A stretch of DNA of 64,000 bases from Anaerolineales bacterium UBA2395 (GTDB taxonomy: Bacteria; Chloroflexota; Anaerolineae; Anaerolineales; Villigracilaceae), in contig DDSH01000001.1 in NCBI GenBank assembly GCA_002343775.1, positions 399,043-463,042 on the forward strand, in the 5' to 3' direction. A model generated the notes under the pieces. That model was not told the origin of the DNA and ran no database searches. It saw only the letters and a list, made by a program, of their open reading frames with translations. The translations under genes and the position numbers were made by a program. Within the stretch, counting starts at the first letter, position 1, and every line of letters begins with the position of its first letter. Of this stretch, positions 17,340 through 26,567 are shown piece by piece.

Positions 17340-17909
17340 TTATTCTGCTCCTTCGTAAGCGGACCTGATCCATGCGATGAGCTCGGCATCCACTTCATTC
17401 GCATCGGTCAATGCGACGATATAGTTGCACATGCTGCCTTTGGGTTGTTCCACCAGCCGCGGGCCTTTTTTCAAATCTTTGGCGTTGATGCCCACTTCAA
17501 AGCGCGTGTTGGTCTTGGGGCCGATCATCGCAAATTGCTTTTTGCGCCGCAAGCTGACATAACCCTTCTTCGGTGCGATCTCGAATTCGCCAAACGTATC
17601 GATATGCTTCATCAATGCTTCGTGGATCGGACGCTGGGCGGCTTTTGCGCCGGTATAGATCTCGTCCAGCACGGAACCCACCGATTTCCCCTCGGCGGCG
17701 CTGGCACCGTCTGATTTCAAGATGACATGTACCAGCGTATTGGCGTCTCCGTGCCCAAGCCCAAGTTTCTGCTTGAGCATGTCGCGGATCTCGCCATGTT
17801 TGGAAAGTCCACTTTTCTTTATGAAAGCGGAAAGTTCCGCAAGCGACATCCCCGTCTTCTTTTGGATGTTATCGATCTGGGTCTGGACGGCTTTATCAAG
17901 GCTGCTCAT
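17340..17909 (-). CDS. DUF4287 / DUF5655 domain protein
   Basis: A 189-residue protein. Residues 1-65 (with TGMSLAELSAFIKKSGLSKH) match DUF4287, a small helical domain. Residues about 85-189 match DUF5655, with HEALMKHIDTFGEFEIAPKK and a YVSLRRKKQFAMIGP strand. DUF5655 is related to endonuclease-like or nucleic-acid-binding modules, but no function is established. TAGGAG precedes the ATG at 17909. A promoter (TTGAAA-16-TATAAT) lies about 70 bp upstream. Conserved but uncharacterised. Confidence 0.75.
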   Translation of the reverse strand: MSSLDKAVQTQIDNIQKKTGMSLAELSAFIKKSGLSKHGEIRDMLKQKLGLGHGDANTLVHVILKSDGASAAEGKSVGSVLDEIYTGAKAAQRPIHEALMKHIDTFGEFEIAPKKGYVSLRRKKQFAMIGPKTNTRFEVGINAKDLKKGPRLVEQPKGSMCNYIVALTDANEVDAELIAWIRSAYEGAE

Positions 17910-17978
17910 TTTCTCATCTCCTAAATTAAATGGGGGATGGCTGCACATCCCATAAAGCATGCAAACCATCGTCTTTTT

Positions 17979-18006
17979 ATTATAGAACATTTTTTCTGTT
18001 TTTCAA
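17979..18006 (-). promoter_or_regulatory. Sigma-70 promoter for the DUF4287-DinB operon
   Basis: On the minus strand TTGAAA (18001-18006) and TATAAT (17979-17984) are separated by 16 bases, 69 bases before the start codon. Confidence 0.7.
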
Positions 18007-18022
18007 CCCCTGTTTTTTTCAT

Positions 18023-18448
18023 CTACCCAAAGATGTCGAGAAACTGAAAGAGCAGCATCAGAAACCCGATGCCGCAGAAAATGAGTCCCATGCCGCCAAA
18101 GAGCAACGGGACAAGATACAAATTCATCCAACGATTGATGCGCGCCTGCCTGGGATCTTCCGGATTGTACAGCACATCCACCAATTCGCCCACCTGGAAT
18201 TGAGGCGGGTTGGTGCGCAGGTTCTCCTCCACCTCCACGCTGCGACCATCGAAGGTCTTGAAGCGGAAAACAGCTGCATATCCGCCGCTTTTATAACCGG
18301 CACGATAAGAAAGTCGGATGACCGTTGCCGTGGTCACCTGTGCGGTCTGCATGAAGGTGTACGTGTGCAGCCAGACAAAAATAGAAAGCGCCACGAACAT
18401 CAGCCCGACAAAAGCGAATATGCTGCCGATCATGAACTCAGTGGACAT
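18023..18448 (-). CDS. DUF3592-type membrane protein
   Basis: A 141-residue protein with an N-terminal transmembrane helix (about 5-28), an extracytoplasmic or cytoplasmic beta domain with FRFKTFDGRSVEVEENLR and VDVLYNPEDPRQARINRW, and a C-terminal hydrophobic hairpin (about 110-138). The pattern is that of DUF3592. GGAGGG precedes the ATG at 18448. It follows the MOSC gene by 16 bp. Function unknown. Confidence 0.78.
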   Translation of the reverse strand: MSTEFMIGSIFAFVGLMFVALSIFVWLHTYTFMQTAQVTTATVIRLSYRAGYKSGGYAAVFRFKTFDGRSVEVEENLRTNPPQFQVGELVDVLYNPEDPRQARINRWMNLYLVPLLFGGMGLIFCGIGFLMLLFQFLDIFG

Positions 18449-18464
18449 GACACCCTCCAACCAC

Positions 18465-19097
18465 CTATCCGTTTCGTTCCTTTTCCAACGCCTCACGCGC
18501 GCGAATGGCAATGGGCGCGTTGAGATGCTTCCGGAGGGTCTCTTCGCTTTTGTTTTTATCGTAAAAATCACGATACATTTGGATGAGCGAAAGCGTTTCG
18601 CCTTCGTACGCTTTCACCGTAACGTCATTCCCGGCTTGAAGCATCCCTTCGTGCAGCACGCGGCAGTAAAACCCGGGGCGTTCGGCGGCGCGGAACTTCT
18701 TCACCCATTGTGGATCACCCATCCGCCGTGCAAACGTCCCACATGGGATGCGCGGCGCGGTCACCTGCAAAACCACATCACCGATGTGAAGGGTATCTCC
18801 GATGTTGAACCTGCCGCTTTCGAGGTCGCTGATGGTGAGGTTCTCGCCGAACGTGCCCGCTTCGAGACTCATGCCGAGTTCTTTCTCCCACCATCGATAG
18901 TCTGTTTCGCCATACACATAGACGGCTTGATCGGGTCCGCCGTGATGCTTGGGACTGCCGATGAAATCATCTGAAAAACCGTAATGCAAAACAGGCATCG
19001 GAACCTGAACCGGACGTTTATAAATGCCCGTGATTTCATCCTTGCCTGCATTTTGCTGAATCTGTCGATCACCGATATTAATGCTGAGTAGTTTCAT
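18465..19097 (-). CDS. MOSC-domain protein (YiiM-like)
   Basis: About 210 residues. A MOSC domain (about 25-160) carries GGPDQAVYVYGETDYRWW, GTFGENLTI and the conserved Cys in APRIPCGTFARRM, followed by the 3-alpha segment (about 165-205) typical of YiiM/YuaD proteins. MOSC proteins bind molybdopterin cofactor or sulfur carriers and often reduce N-hydroxylated compounds. The ATG at 19097 overlaps the stop of the zinc-ribbon gene by four bases; an alternative ATG four codons upstream would overlap it more. Confidence 0.85.
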   Translation of the reverse strand: MKLLSINIGDRQIQQNAGKDEITGIYKRPVQVPMPVLHYGFSDDFIGSPKHHGGPDQAVYVYGETDYRWWEKELGMSLEAGTFGENLTISDLESGRFNIGDTLHIGDVVLQVTAPRIPCGTFARRMGDPQWVKKFRAAERPGFYCRVLHEGMLQAGNDVTVKAYEGETLSLIQMYRDFYDKNKSEETLRKHLNAPIAIRAREALEKERNG

Positions 19098-19243
19098 GCT
19101 CTTTGCCATCCAATGTCACTTTTTGTAACGCATACTGCTTGAAAAAACGTGTTCGAATTGCATTTTGGGCAGGTCCAGTTTTCATCTACAACCTCCCACT
19201 TGTTTTGGTTTATTTCCTCGTTTTCGGAATTTAAGTGATACAT
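19094..19243 (-). CDS. Small zinc-ribbon protein (49 residues)
   Basis: A short frame starting at the ATG at 19243. It ends with WTCPKCNSNTFF and QAVCVTKSDIGWQRA: a CPxC knuckle plus one further Cys, so a half or single zinc ribbon. AAGGA lies very close to the start. It begins 10 bp after the stop of the GGDEF gene, and its TGA overlaps the MOSC start as ATGA, so coupling on both sides supports a real gene. The role is unknown; single ribbons often act as metal-dependent adaptors. Confidence 0.6.
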   Translation of the reverse strand: MYHLNSENEEINQNKWEVVDENWTCPKCNSNTFFQAVCVTKSDIGWQRA

Positions 19244-19253
19244 GTTCCTTGCA

Positions 19254-20804
19254 TCAGTTCTTTTCGAGCCGATAGATCAATACCTGATTACGCCCATTCC
19301 CCTTTGCCTGATACAGCGCCTTGTCTGCCCGGGTTAGCATGGCGTCCAGTGTATCATCCTTCTGGACACCACATTGTGTCACCCCCATGCTGACCGTCAC
19401 CTTGAATTTATGAACACCGGATTTGATGACCGTGTTCTCGAGCGCCGCCCTGAGCCGGTTCGCGATGATGGCAGCAGACTCCTGATCGGTTTCCGGCAGT
19501 AACAGAGCAAACTCCTCGCCGCCCAATCGCGCAAAAACATCCACCGCCCGCGTCCCTTTGACGCAAACCCTTTTCAGCGCCAGCAGCGCCTGATCCCCGG
19601 CTTGATGTCCAAAGGTATCGTTGACCTTTTTGAAGCTATCCAAATCCATCAGCACCAATGACAGGCTGCGCCGGTACCGCTTGGCGCGGTTCAAATCGCG
19701 CTTCGCCAATTCCATGAAATGCCGCCGGTTGATGGCACCTGTGAGCGAATCCCGGCTGGCAAGTTTGTGAAGTTCCGTTTGGATGCTTTTCAAACGGGTG
19801 ATGTCGTGCAGAATCACCAGCCGTCCAAGTGGTTTTTCCCTGCGGTCGAGGATCGGTGTGACCTTTGCCTGCAAGTAGGTCTTTGATTCGTCCTCCAGCT
19901 CAATGTCGAAACTCGTCTTGGATGAGTTGATCGCATCCCGCTCACTGGATCCCAGGTGGGAAAATCCCTGTTCAACGGTCTTCCCAAAGACATCGTCCGA
20001 AATATTCAGCAGGTTCTTCGCCGCCAGGTTGATATCCACGATGCGGTTCTGGTCGTCGATGACCAGCACACCGTCCTCCATCTTTTCGATCAACACATCC
20101 CTTGCGACCGGAACCACATCCAATAAATGGTGTCGCAGCAGACTGTAGGCAAATGCAATCGCTGCGACCGTGAACGAAAAGGGGGTATTGTCGGCGCCGG
20201 GCAGCGGATGGATGCCGAGAATGAAAACAATGCTGTTCAACCATGTCACCCCCATTCCGACCAGCACCAGTCCGATCTGTTTTCGGTATAACCCGGAAGA
20301 GCGTAGAAACGTGCCTACGAGAAGGAGGGTGGCGAACAAAACCAGGGTGTAGGAAAAAATGACGTTGAACCAGAACACAGGTCCGGCGTCGAGGATGAAG
20401 GCGCTGTTCTCCGTCCGCTTGCCTGCAAAGAAAAGCCCGTGGTGAGAATCCGTGAACATGAGCACCAGGATGACAAGCGGCACGATGTAAAGCAAAACCG
20501 CCAGCGGACGTTTCAGCCAATCGCTCAGACGCGCAATCTGCACCGAAAAAACAAACAAAGCGGGCGGCACGATGACAACGCCAAGGTAGGTGACATCCAG
20601 CCAAAAATACGGGGTGGGGGCGGGGGTATCCGCCCAGAAAATCGCGTATGTAATATCCCACCATGCCAGCGCGGACAAAAGGAGAATCAGCGCCGGAGCA
20701 CCTCTCACCGTTCGTCGCGTTTGAAAAACGATCGCAGCCACAAACAAACAGACTCCCCCGGCGATCATTAACAAAGCACTGTAAAAAATATTAGGAGGCG
20801 ACAC
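19254..20804 (-). CDS. 7TM-PAS-GGDEF diguanylate cyclase
   Basis: A 516-residue protein. Seven or so transmembrane helices form the 'histidine kinase N-terminal 7TM' type sensor (about 1-215), then a PAS domain (about 220-340, with EKMEDGVLVIDDQNRIVDIN), then GGDEF (about 350-510). The active motif is RLGGEEFALLLPE and an RxxD inhibitory site (RAVD) precedes it. The start is GTG at 20804; the next ATG would cut into the first membrane helix. It probably makes cyclic di-GMP in response to a membrane or extracellular signal. It heads a tight cluster with the zinc-ribbon, MOSC and DUF3592 genes. Confidence 0.88.
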   Translation of the reverse strand: MSPPNIFYSALLMIAGGVCLFVAAIVFQTRRTVRGAPALILLLSALAWWDITYAIFWADTPAPTPYFWLDVTYLGVVIVPPALFVFSVQIARLSDWLKRPLAVLLYIVPLVILVLMFTDSHHGLFFAGKRTENSAFILDAGPVFWFNVIFSYTLVLFATLLLVGTFLRSSGLYRKQIGLVLVGMGVTWLNSIVFILGIHPLPGADNTPFSFTVAAIAFAYSLLRHHLLDVVPVARDVLIEKMEDGVLVIDDQNRIVDINLAAKNLLNISDDVFGKTVEQGFSHLGSSERDAINSSKTSFDIELEDESKTYLQAKVTPILDRREKPLGRLVILHDITRLKSIQTELHKLASRDSLTGAINRRHFMELAKRDLNRAKRYRRSLSLVLMDLDSFKKVNDTFGHQAGDQALLALKRVCVKGTRAVDVFARLGGEEFALLLPETDQESAAIIANRLRAALENTVIKSGVHKFKVTVSMGVTQCGVQKDDTLDAMLTRADKALYQAKGNGRNQVLIYRLEKN

Positions 20805-20923
20805 AGCGTTGACTGTTCCTGCCTACATCTTACTGTTTATCTCGTCTCTTGCCGATGACATTATCATATTGAATCCTGAACTGAAAAAAACTCCTCGCAG
20901 CCCAATTCACTATAACATAAAAA

Positions 20924-21265
20924 TCAATTCCAAAGCATCTCCGCCACAAGGACGCCGAGAAAAAAGGCCGCGGAGGATATGACCCCGCCCATCAATACAC
21001 TCGCAGGGATGGACACGACCACCGCCAGGACACTGTTCCAATCGAACTTTTCGATGAACAGCCGCGGCAGCCGCCACGCCAGCACTGCAGACAGGATGAT
21101 GCCCACCCCCTGGCAGGCAAGGGATGCGATCAACGCCGGACCGGCTTCCCGTTCGGAAAACCCGTTCAGCGCCACCAGCAAAAAGAACATTGCGGCAGAT
21201 CCGAACATCAATAACAGGAGGGTGGTGATCATGGTCGAAACAACGGAGGGAATTTTGGTTGACAT
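20924..21265 (-). CDS. Small three-helix membrane protein
   Basis: A 113-residue protein with three hydrophobic segments (about 8-32, 42-64 and 78-108). TGGAG lies 8-12 bases before the ATG at 21265; the longer frame lacks a site. It lies just downstream of a large GGDEF gene in the same direction. Function unknown. Confidence 0.6.
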   Translation of the reverse strand: MSTKIPSVVSTMITTLLLLMFGSAAMFFLLVALNGFSEREAGPALIASLACQGVGIILSAVLAWRLPRLFIEKFDWNSVLAVVVSIPASVLMGGVISSAAFFLGVLVAEMLWN

Positions 21266-21321
21266 AAGGTTTTCTCCAGCGGCGGATTGTACACGTTCCA
21301 TACCGGCCTGTAAAAAGAATC

Positions 21322-24300
21322 TCACCCTACATTACTACCACCCGACCCAAACCCGTCCCATATGACCACCCGATTCCGACCCGAAGCCTTGGCGCGATAC
21401 ATGGCTTCATCGGCCAGGGCGATCAGATCGTTGCCAATACCCCCATGCAGGGGATATACAGATATGCCGCATGAAATGGTGGCACGCGTATTCCCGTATT
21501 TCAACGGCAGGGTCGAACCCATAAAAGATAATCGCCACCGCTCGGTGATCTGATAGGCGATCTCGTGTGAGACGTTCGGCAGGACCACCAGGATCTCCTC
21601 GCCGCCATAGCGGCAGACGATATCACCGATACGCGTCTGACTCAGGAGAAGCGTTGCCAGTTTCTGGAGCACGGAATCCCCGGCGCGATGACCAAAGGTA
21701 TCATTGATGCGCTTGAAAAGGTCAATATCGATCATCACAAAGCTGACCGGGTATTCATCCCGTGCTGCGCGTGCGAGCTCCCGTTCGAGCGTTTCCGCCA
21801 GGTAACGGCGGTTGTACAATCCTGTTAACGGGTCGCGGATGGCTTGCTCGCGCAATTCCGCCTGCAGCTGTTCGATGGCTTCCAATTGAAATTGCAGCCG
21901 CTGGTTCGCATTGCGCAATTCACCTTCCGCGCGGACTTTTTCAGCCAGTTCCTTTTGGGCGGTATCGAACAGCTGGGCATTGTCAATGGCGAGAGCCGCC
22001 AGCTGCGCAAAAGATTTCATGACTTCGATCTCTTCATCGGTGTAGGGTTTGTCGGGCAGGGTGCGCCCAAGCGCCACCACACCCACCACGTTCCTGCCAA
22101 TCATGATCGGGATGTTAAGCACCGCTTTCAATCGAAAAGCGTCGTGGCGCTGCAACCGGTCTGCCCAGCTTGAATAATCCTGCACCACCTGCGGTTGGCG
22201 GGTTTCGACCGCCATCGCGGAAAGACGCGCCTCTGCCAATGAGAGACGCACATCCTTCAAGGAAGAAGTCATCTCGGTGGTGGCTTTTACGACCAGCATG
22301 TCGTCTTCAATGGCATCCAACAAGCCAAAGGGAGATTCGAGCAGGTCGGCGGCCCGCAGCAGAATGACGTCCAGCACATCCTCGACCCTGTAACGCTTCA
22401 TCAAATCGAGCGTGATGTTGTGCAAGGCGTTCAGGCGTTCGTTCTGAAAGCGAAGGATCTGCTGGGCGCGCTTTTGTTCGGTAACATCCTCCTTGACCGC
22501 CAGATAGTGAGTGACATTGCCTTCCGGATCGATGATGGGAGAGACCGTGGCTGATTCATAATACACCTCGCCATTCTTTCTGCGGTTGATGAATTCGCCG
22601 CGCCATTCGCCGCCAGAGAGGATCACCTCCCATAGCTGGGTGTAGGTCTCCGGGCGTGTCAGCCCGGATTGAAGGATGCGTGGATTCTGCCCGATGATCT
22701 CATCCGATCCGAAACCGGTCACCTCGGTGAAACGCGGGTTGACATATTCGATCTTGCCTGCCATATCTGTAATGACAATGGAGGCGGGGCTTTGTTCCAC
22801 GGCGCGCAATAGCTGACGCAGACGTTCCTCGACCTGTTTACGTTCGGTCACTTCAGTTTGCAGGGCGGCAAAGAGGCGCGCATTTTCCACGGCAATCGCC
22901 GCCTGACCAGCAAAGGCGCGCAGGTTCTCCAGGTGCTCGGCGGTGTACATCCCTTGGATGGCGCTGTCCAGGTTCAAAAAACCAAGCACTTTTTCCTTGA
23001 TCCGGATGGGCATAACGGCATAAGACCGAATCCATGCGCCGCTTTTTGTGACGATCCAATCGGGGTGGGTATTCGTATCGGGAATGATGAGGGGGTCTCC
23101 GGTTTCATACACCTGTTTGAAGATCGGTGAGGAGGAGAGGCTGAATTTCACCTCGGAAAGTTCTTCTACGGAGATCTTGTAATTTTCGTAACCATAAAAA
23201 TGGTCGTAATGCAGCATGCCCGTGTTATCCAACAGGGCAATGTTTGCCGAGTCGGTTGGGACGACACGACCCACATTGCGCAGGATCGCCACCAGCACTT
23301 CGTTATAGTCCAATGTGCTGCTTAATGCCTGCGAAGTTTCGCGCAATGCTTCTGCCAGGGCACGCTGGTTGGTTTCGTTAATCTCCACCTTCTTACGCTG
23401 GGAGACATCACGGAATAGAAAGATCCTGCCGCGCAGGCGAGATGTCTCATCCTGCAAGGGGGTGATGCTCAATTCATAGGTCCGCCCGGAGGCGATCACC
23501 TCTGACCAGCCAATGATGGTTTCGGAATGCCCCCGGAAGACGCTGCTCCAGGGTTCGGTCAGGTTCAGGGGCGATCTGCCAATCGTCGCCGGGGAAAGAG
23601 CGAGGGCATCCCGCGCAGCGCGGTTGAAGTCGCAGATCAAACCCTCGCGGTTCAGGACGATCATCAAATCTTCGATCTGTTCGATGAGGATGTTGCGAGC
23701 CAACGGGGTGACATCGAACAACCTTCCATGACGGACCGCCCAAACGAACAGCAGACCGGTCCAGATGAAGGAGGTGGAAGTCCAATCAAATCCGCGGATG
23801 GGAGTAACATCGAAGATGTAGGATGTCCCCGCAACGATTGGAGTGAGAATACCAACCGCAAGCAGGACTGTGCTGCGAAAATATAAATTACGATCGCCCA
23901 ATGATGCGACCAGGATCATGATGGCGGCAAGCGAAACTCCCATCATATAGGCAATGTAAAGCCAGTATCCTGCTCCGCGCGCGGCAAGAATAACCGGCAT
24001 AGAACCCGACCAGGTAAATTGATAATCGTATCGCCAAAGCGTGTGCAGGTGGCTTGTGAACGCCAGCCCCATGAAAATGACCGGCAGAATCAGAAGCACG
24101 GCAAGCCGCCGCCGCGACAGCCGCCCACCATACCCGGTGTATTCGAGAGCCAGCACAAGGGCGGCAATGGTGGTTAAAAGCGCTGGTACATAAACAAGAT
24201 TGATGACGAACAGTTTGAGGGAAAAATGTGTGATAACGGTGCTCAACCCATACAAGGATGCCCAAGCGGCGGCGCTCCACATCATAAAACGGAAGGGCTT

Positions 24301-24399
24301 GACCGAAGGGACATCCTCATAATGGCGCATGTAGTATGCCAGCCCCCCATTTATTAACGCCGAGATCAATAATAACCAAATAAAAGGCGTATAGGTCAT
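21322..24399 (-). CDS. Multi-sensor diguanylate cyclase (7TM-PAS-GAF-PAS-GAF-GGDEF)
   Basis: About 1,025 residues. In order: seven membrane helices (about 1-230), PAS (about 235-340), GAF (about 350-520), PAS/PAC with the FTEVTGFGSDEIIGQNPRIL segment (about 535-655), GAF (about 660-830), a coiled-coil linker, and GGDEF (about 865-1015). The active motif reads YGGEEI, with Ile in place of the usual Phe; GG-E-E, the catalytic part, is kept. An RxxD inhibitory site (RIGD) precedes it. The ATG at 24399 is used; a TTG three codons upstream is possible. An extended -10 box lies about 50 bp upstream. No EAL or HD-GYP phosphodiesterase is nearby. Confidence 0.88.
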   Translation of the reverse strand: MTYTPFIWLLLISALINGGLAYYMRHYEDVPSVKPFRFMMWSAAAWASLYGLSTVITHFSLKLFVINLVYVPALLTTIAALVLALEYTGYGGRLSRRRLAVLLILPVIFMGLAFTSHLHTLWRYDYQFTWSGSMPVILAARGAGYWLYIAYMMGVSLAAIMILVASLGDRNLYFRSTVLLAVGILTPIVAGTSYIFDVTPIRGFDWTSTSFIWTGLLFVWAVRHGRLFDVTPLARNILIEQIEDLMIVLNREGLICDFNRAARDALALSPATIGRSPLNLTEPWSSVFRGHSETIIGWSEVIASGRTYELSITPLQDETSRLRGRIFLFRDVSQRKKVEINETNQRALAEALRETSQALSSTLDYNEVLVAILRNVGRVVPTDSANIALLDNTGMLHYDHFYGYENYKISVEELSEVKFSLSSSPIFKQVYETGDPLIIPDTNTHPDWIVTKSGAWIRSYAVMPIRIKEKVLGFLNLDSAIQGMYTAEHLENLRAFAGQAAIAVENARLFAALQTEVTERKQVEERLRQLLRAVEQSPASIVITDMAGKIEYVNPRFTEVTGFGSDEIIGQNPRILQSGLTRPETYTQLWEVILSGGEWRGEFINRRKNGEVYYESATVSPIIDPEGNVTHYLAVKEDVTEQKRAQQILRFQNERLNALHNITLDLMKRYRVEDVLDVILLRAADLLESPFGLLDAIEDDMLVVKATTEMTSSLKDVRLSLAEARLSAMAVETRQPQVVQDYSSWADRLQRHDAFRLKAVLNIPIMIGRNVVGVVALGRTLPDKPYTDEEIEVMKSFAQLAALAIDNAQLFDTAQKELAEKVRAEGELRNANQRLQFQLEAIEQLQAELREQAIRDPLTGLYNRRYLAETLERELARAARDEYPVSFVMIDIDLFKRINDTFGHRAGDSVLQKLATLLLSQTRIGDIVCRYGGEEILVVLPNVSHEIAYQITERWRLSFMGSTLPLKYGNTRATISCGISVYPLHGGIGNDLIALADEAMYRAKASGRNRVVIWDGFGSGGSNVG

Positions 24400-24445
24400 A
24401 TCATCCAATCCACGGGGCGTGGAAGTGAACGCCGTATTGGGCGCG

Positions 24446-24454
24446 ATTATAGCA
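24446..24454 (-). promoter_or_regulatory. Extended -10 promoter element
   Basis: TGCTATAAT on the minus strand, about 50 bases before the start of the multi-sensor diguanylate cyclase. The same extended -10 occurs upstream of the gene at 27337-28113. Confidence 0.6.
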
Positions 24455-24544
24455 TTTACATGAGACGAAGACCTATAAAAACTGACCTTCTTCTCATCCG
24501 CATCAGACTTTCATTAACCTCCCTCTTCGTCCAGTTGTCGAATT

Positions 24545-24584
24545 AGTTGGGTGGTTTTATAGTTGGGTGGTTTCATAGTTTTAT
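24545..24584. repeat. 16-bp tandem repeat (2.5 units) upstream of the ABC transporter
   Basis: Units AGTTGGGTGGTTTTAT, AGTTGGGTGGTTTCAT and a partial AGTTTTAT follow each other directly. An inverted GTACCCAACCC comes right after, so the region can fold or act as a binding site. Confidence 0.6.
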
Positions 24585-24607
24585 AGTACCCAACCCGGAG
24601 ACTACTC

Positions 24608-26560
24608 ATGCACGGATACGGCTGGTTCATGGCAATGCGTCAGGGCGACGAAAAGCCCAAAGTAACACGCGAACTTCTACTGCGCGTCCTCGATCACGCA
24701 AGACCTTATTGGTGGCACATCACAGGCATGTTGGTGACCATTCTGCTTAGCACGGGAATCTCCCTGTTAACCCCGCTTATCTTCCGCAATATGATCGATG
24801 TAGTGCTGCCCGCCAAAGATACGCAGAGACTCATCTGGCTGGGACTGGCTCTGCTTTTCATCCCTGCGCTCAATGGTGGGATCAACGTCATCCAACGCCG
24901 ACTTAATTCCACGGTCGGTGAAGGCGTGATCTTCGACCTGCGCTCCGCGCTCTTCTCGCGGCTTCAGCGCATGTCGCTGCGATTCTTCACGAATACAAAA
25001 ACGGGCGAACTCATGTCGCGCCTCAACGGTGACGTGGTCGGGGCGCAGAACGCCATCAGCAACACCATCGTCAACATCGTCACAAATCTTGTCGAAGCGG
25101 TTGCATTGCTAGCCGTCATGCTCACGCTCGAATGGCGCCTCACCCTCGTCAGCATTTTGATTCTGCCTTTGTTCATCATCACTGCCCAACGGCTTGGAAC
25201 CGTCTTGCGTGACATTGCCCGCGAAGCAATGGACACGAACGCAAAGATGAACGCCCACATGAACGAAACGCTCAACATCGGCGGCGCATTGTTGGTCAAA
25301 CTCTTCGGGCGCACGCGCGAAGAAGAAAAACGCTTCCGTGAACGTGCGGCAAATGTGCGCGACATCGGCATTCGGCGCGCGGTCATCGGCTCGTCGTTCT
25401 TCGTCATCTTCGGTCTGGTCACAGCCGTGGGTACGGCACTCGTCTACGGCTTGGGCGGCTACTTCGTCATCACCGATGTCTTCACCATCGGCACCATTGT
25501 TGCGTTCGGTTCGTACCTCGGTCAACTCTACGGCACGCTGCAAGGGTTGGCGGGTGCGCCGGTGGAATTTTCCACCAGCATGGTTTCCTTCGAACGCGTT
25601 TTTGAAGTCATCGACCTGCCGCAAGACATCGCCGAAAAAGAGAACGCCGTTGTATTGCACGATGTAAAAGGCAAACTCGAATTCAACAACGTCACCTTCA
25701 ATTACAAAGTGGACGAATCGATTTTGTTGAAAGATGTCAAACGCTACGGAAAGATGGAGGATGTGAAAGCCGTCTTCTCTGGCGGGAATGGGAATGACCG
25801 TGGACAGAAGACCGCAGACGGTCACTCACGGTCTGACTCCGCCGAAAGCGACACCACCTCTCAAGCCCGAGCCATCGCCCTGGAGGGAATCTCCTTTACC
25901 GCCCGCCCCGGAGGGTTGGTTGCGCTCGTCGGTCCTTCCGGCGCTGGCAAGACCACCATCACCTATCTCATCCCCCGCCTCTACGACCCCACCGACGGCG
26001 TGATCCGCATCGATGGTCACGACCTGAAAGATGTCACACTCGAGTCGCTTTCGCAATCCATCGGCATGGTCACGCAGGAAACGTATCTCTTCCACGATAC
26101 CATCCGCACGAATTTGACTTACGCCAAACCCGATGCGACCCAAGAAGAGATCGAAACCGCCGCCAAGGCTGCCAACATCCACAACTTCATCATGGACCTG
26201 GCAGACGGCTACGACACCATCGTCGGCGAGCGTGGATATAGATTGAGCGGCGGCGAAAAACAGCGTATTGCCCTCGCACGCGTCATCCTCAAAAATCCGC
26301 GCATCCTCGTCCTGGACGAAGCCACCAGTTCCCTCGACAGTGAATCCGAAGCGTTGATTCAAGACGCGTTGAAGCGTGTCATGGCAGGACGCACGAGCAT
26401 CGTCATCGCCCATCGCCTGTCCACGATTTTGGCGGCAGATCTAATCCTCGTCATGGATCGCGGCAGGATCGTCGAACGCGGCACGCACGAAGAACTCCTC
26501 GCGCTCGGCGGGTTATACAGTCAGTTGTACGAGACGCAGTTTAATAAGGAAAGAGTGTAA
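24608..26560 (+). CDS. ABC transporter, fused membrane and ATPase domains (exporter type)
   Basis: A 650-residue half-transporter. A six-helix ABC exporter membrane domain (about 40-335) is followed by an ATPase domain with Walker A GPSGAGKTT, Q-loop in MVTQETYLFHDT, signature LSGGEKQRIAL, Walker B ILVLDEATSSLD and H-loop IVIAHRLST. It should work as a dimer; the substrate is unknown (lipid or multidrug types share this layout). A segment of about 50 residues that is poor in pattern (from KRYGKMEDVKAV to TSQARAIAL) is inserted between the A-loop strand and Walker A, and part of it is encoded by a repeat (25792-25840). GGAG precedes the ATG. Confidence 0.9.
   Translation: MHGYGWFMAMRQGDEKPKVTRELLLRVLDHARPYWWHITGMLVTILLSTGISLLTPLIFRNMIDVVLPAKDTQRLIWLGLALLFIPALNGGINVIQRRLNSTVGEGVIFDLRSALFSRLQRMSLRFFTNTKTGELMSRLNGDVVGAQNAISNTIVNIVTNLVEAVALLAVMLTLEWRLTLVSILILPLFIITAQRLGTVLRDIAREAMDTNAKMNAHMNETLNIGGALLVKLFGRTREEEKRFRERAANVRDIGIRRAVIGSSFFVIFGLVTAVGTALVYGLGGYFVITDVFTIGTIVAFGSYLGQLYGTLQGLAGAPVEFSTSMVSFERVFEVIDLPQDIAEKENAVVLHDVKGKLEFNNVTFNYKVDESILLKDVKRYGKMEDVKAVFSGGNGNDRGQKTADGHSRSDSAESDTTSQARAIALEGISFTARPGGLVALVGPSGAGKTTITYLIPRLYDPTDGVIRIDGHDLKDVTLESLSQSIGMVTQETYLFHDTIRTNLTYAKPDATQEEIETAAKAANIHNFIMDLADGYDTIVGERGYRLSGGEKQRIALARVILKNPRILVLDEATSSLDSESEALIQDALKRVMAGRTSIVIAHRLSTILAADLILVMDRGRIVERGTHEELLALGGLYSQLYETQFNKERV
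25792..25840. repeat. Repeat-like segment inside the ABC transporter gene
   Basis: GACCG and CGGTC motifs alternate (GACCGTGG, AGACCGCAGACGGTC, CACGGTCTGA), giving short inverted and direct repeats. It lies in frame and encodes a polar loop. A similar GACCGTAGACCGTG occurs at the right end of the window (63958-63971). Confidence 0.4.
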
Positions 26561-26567
26561 CCCCAAT

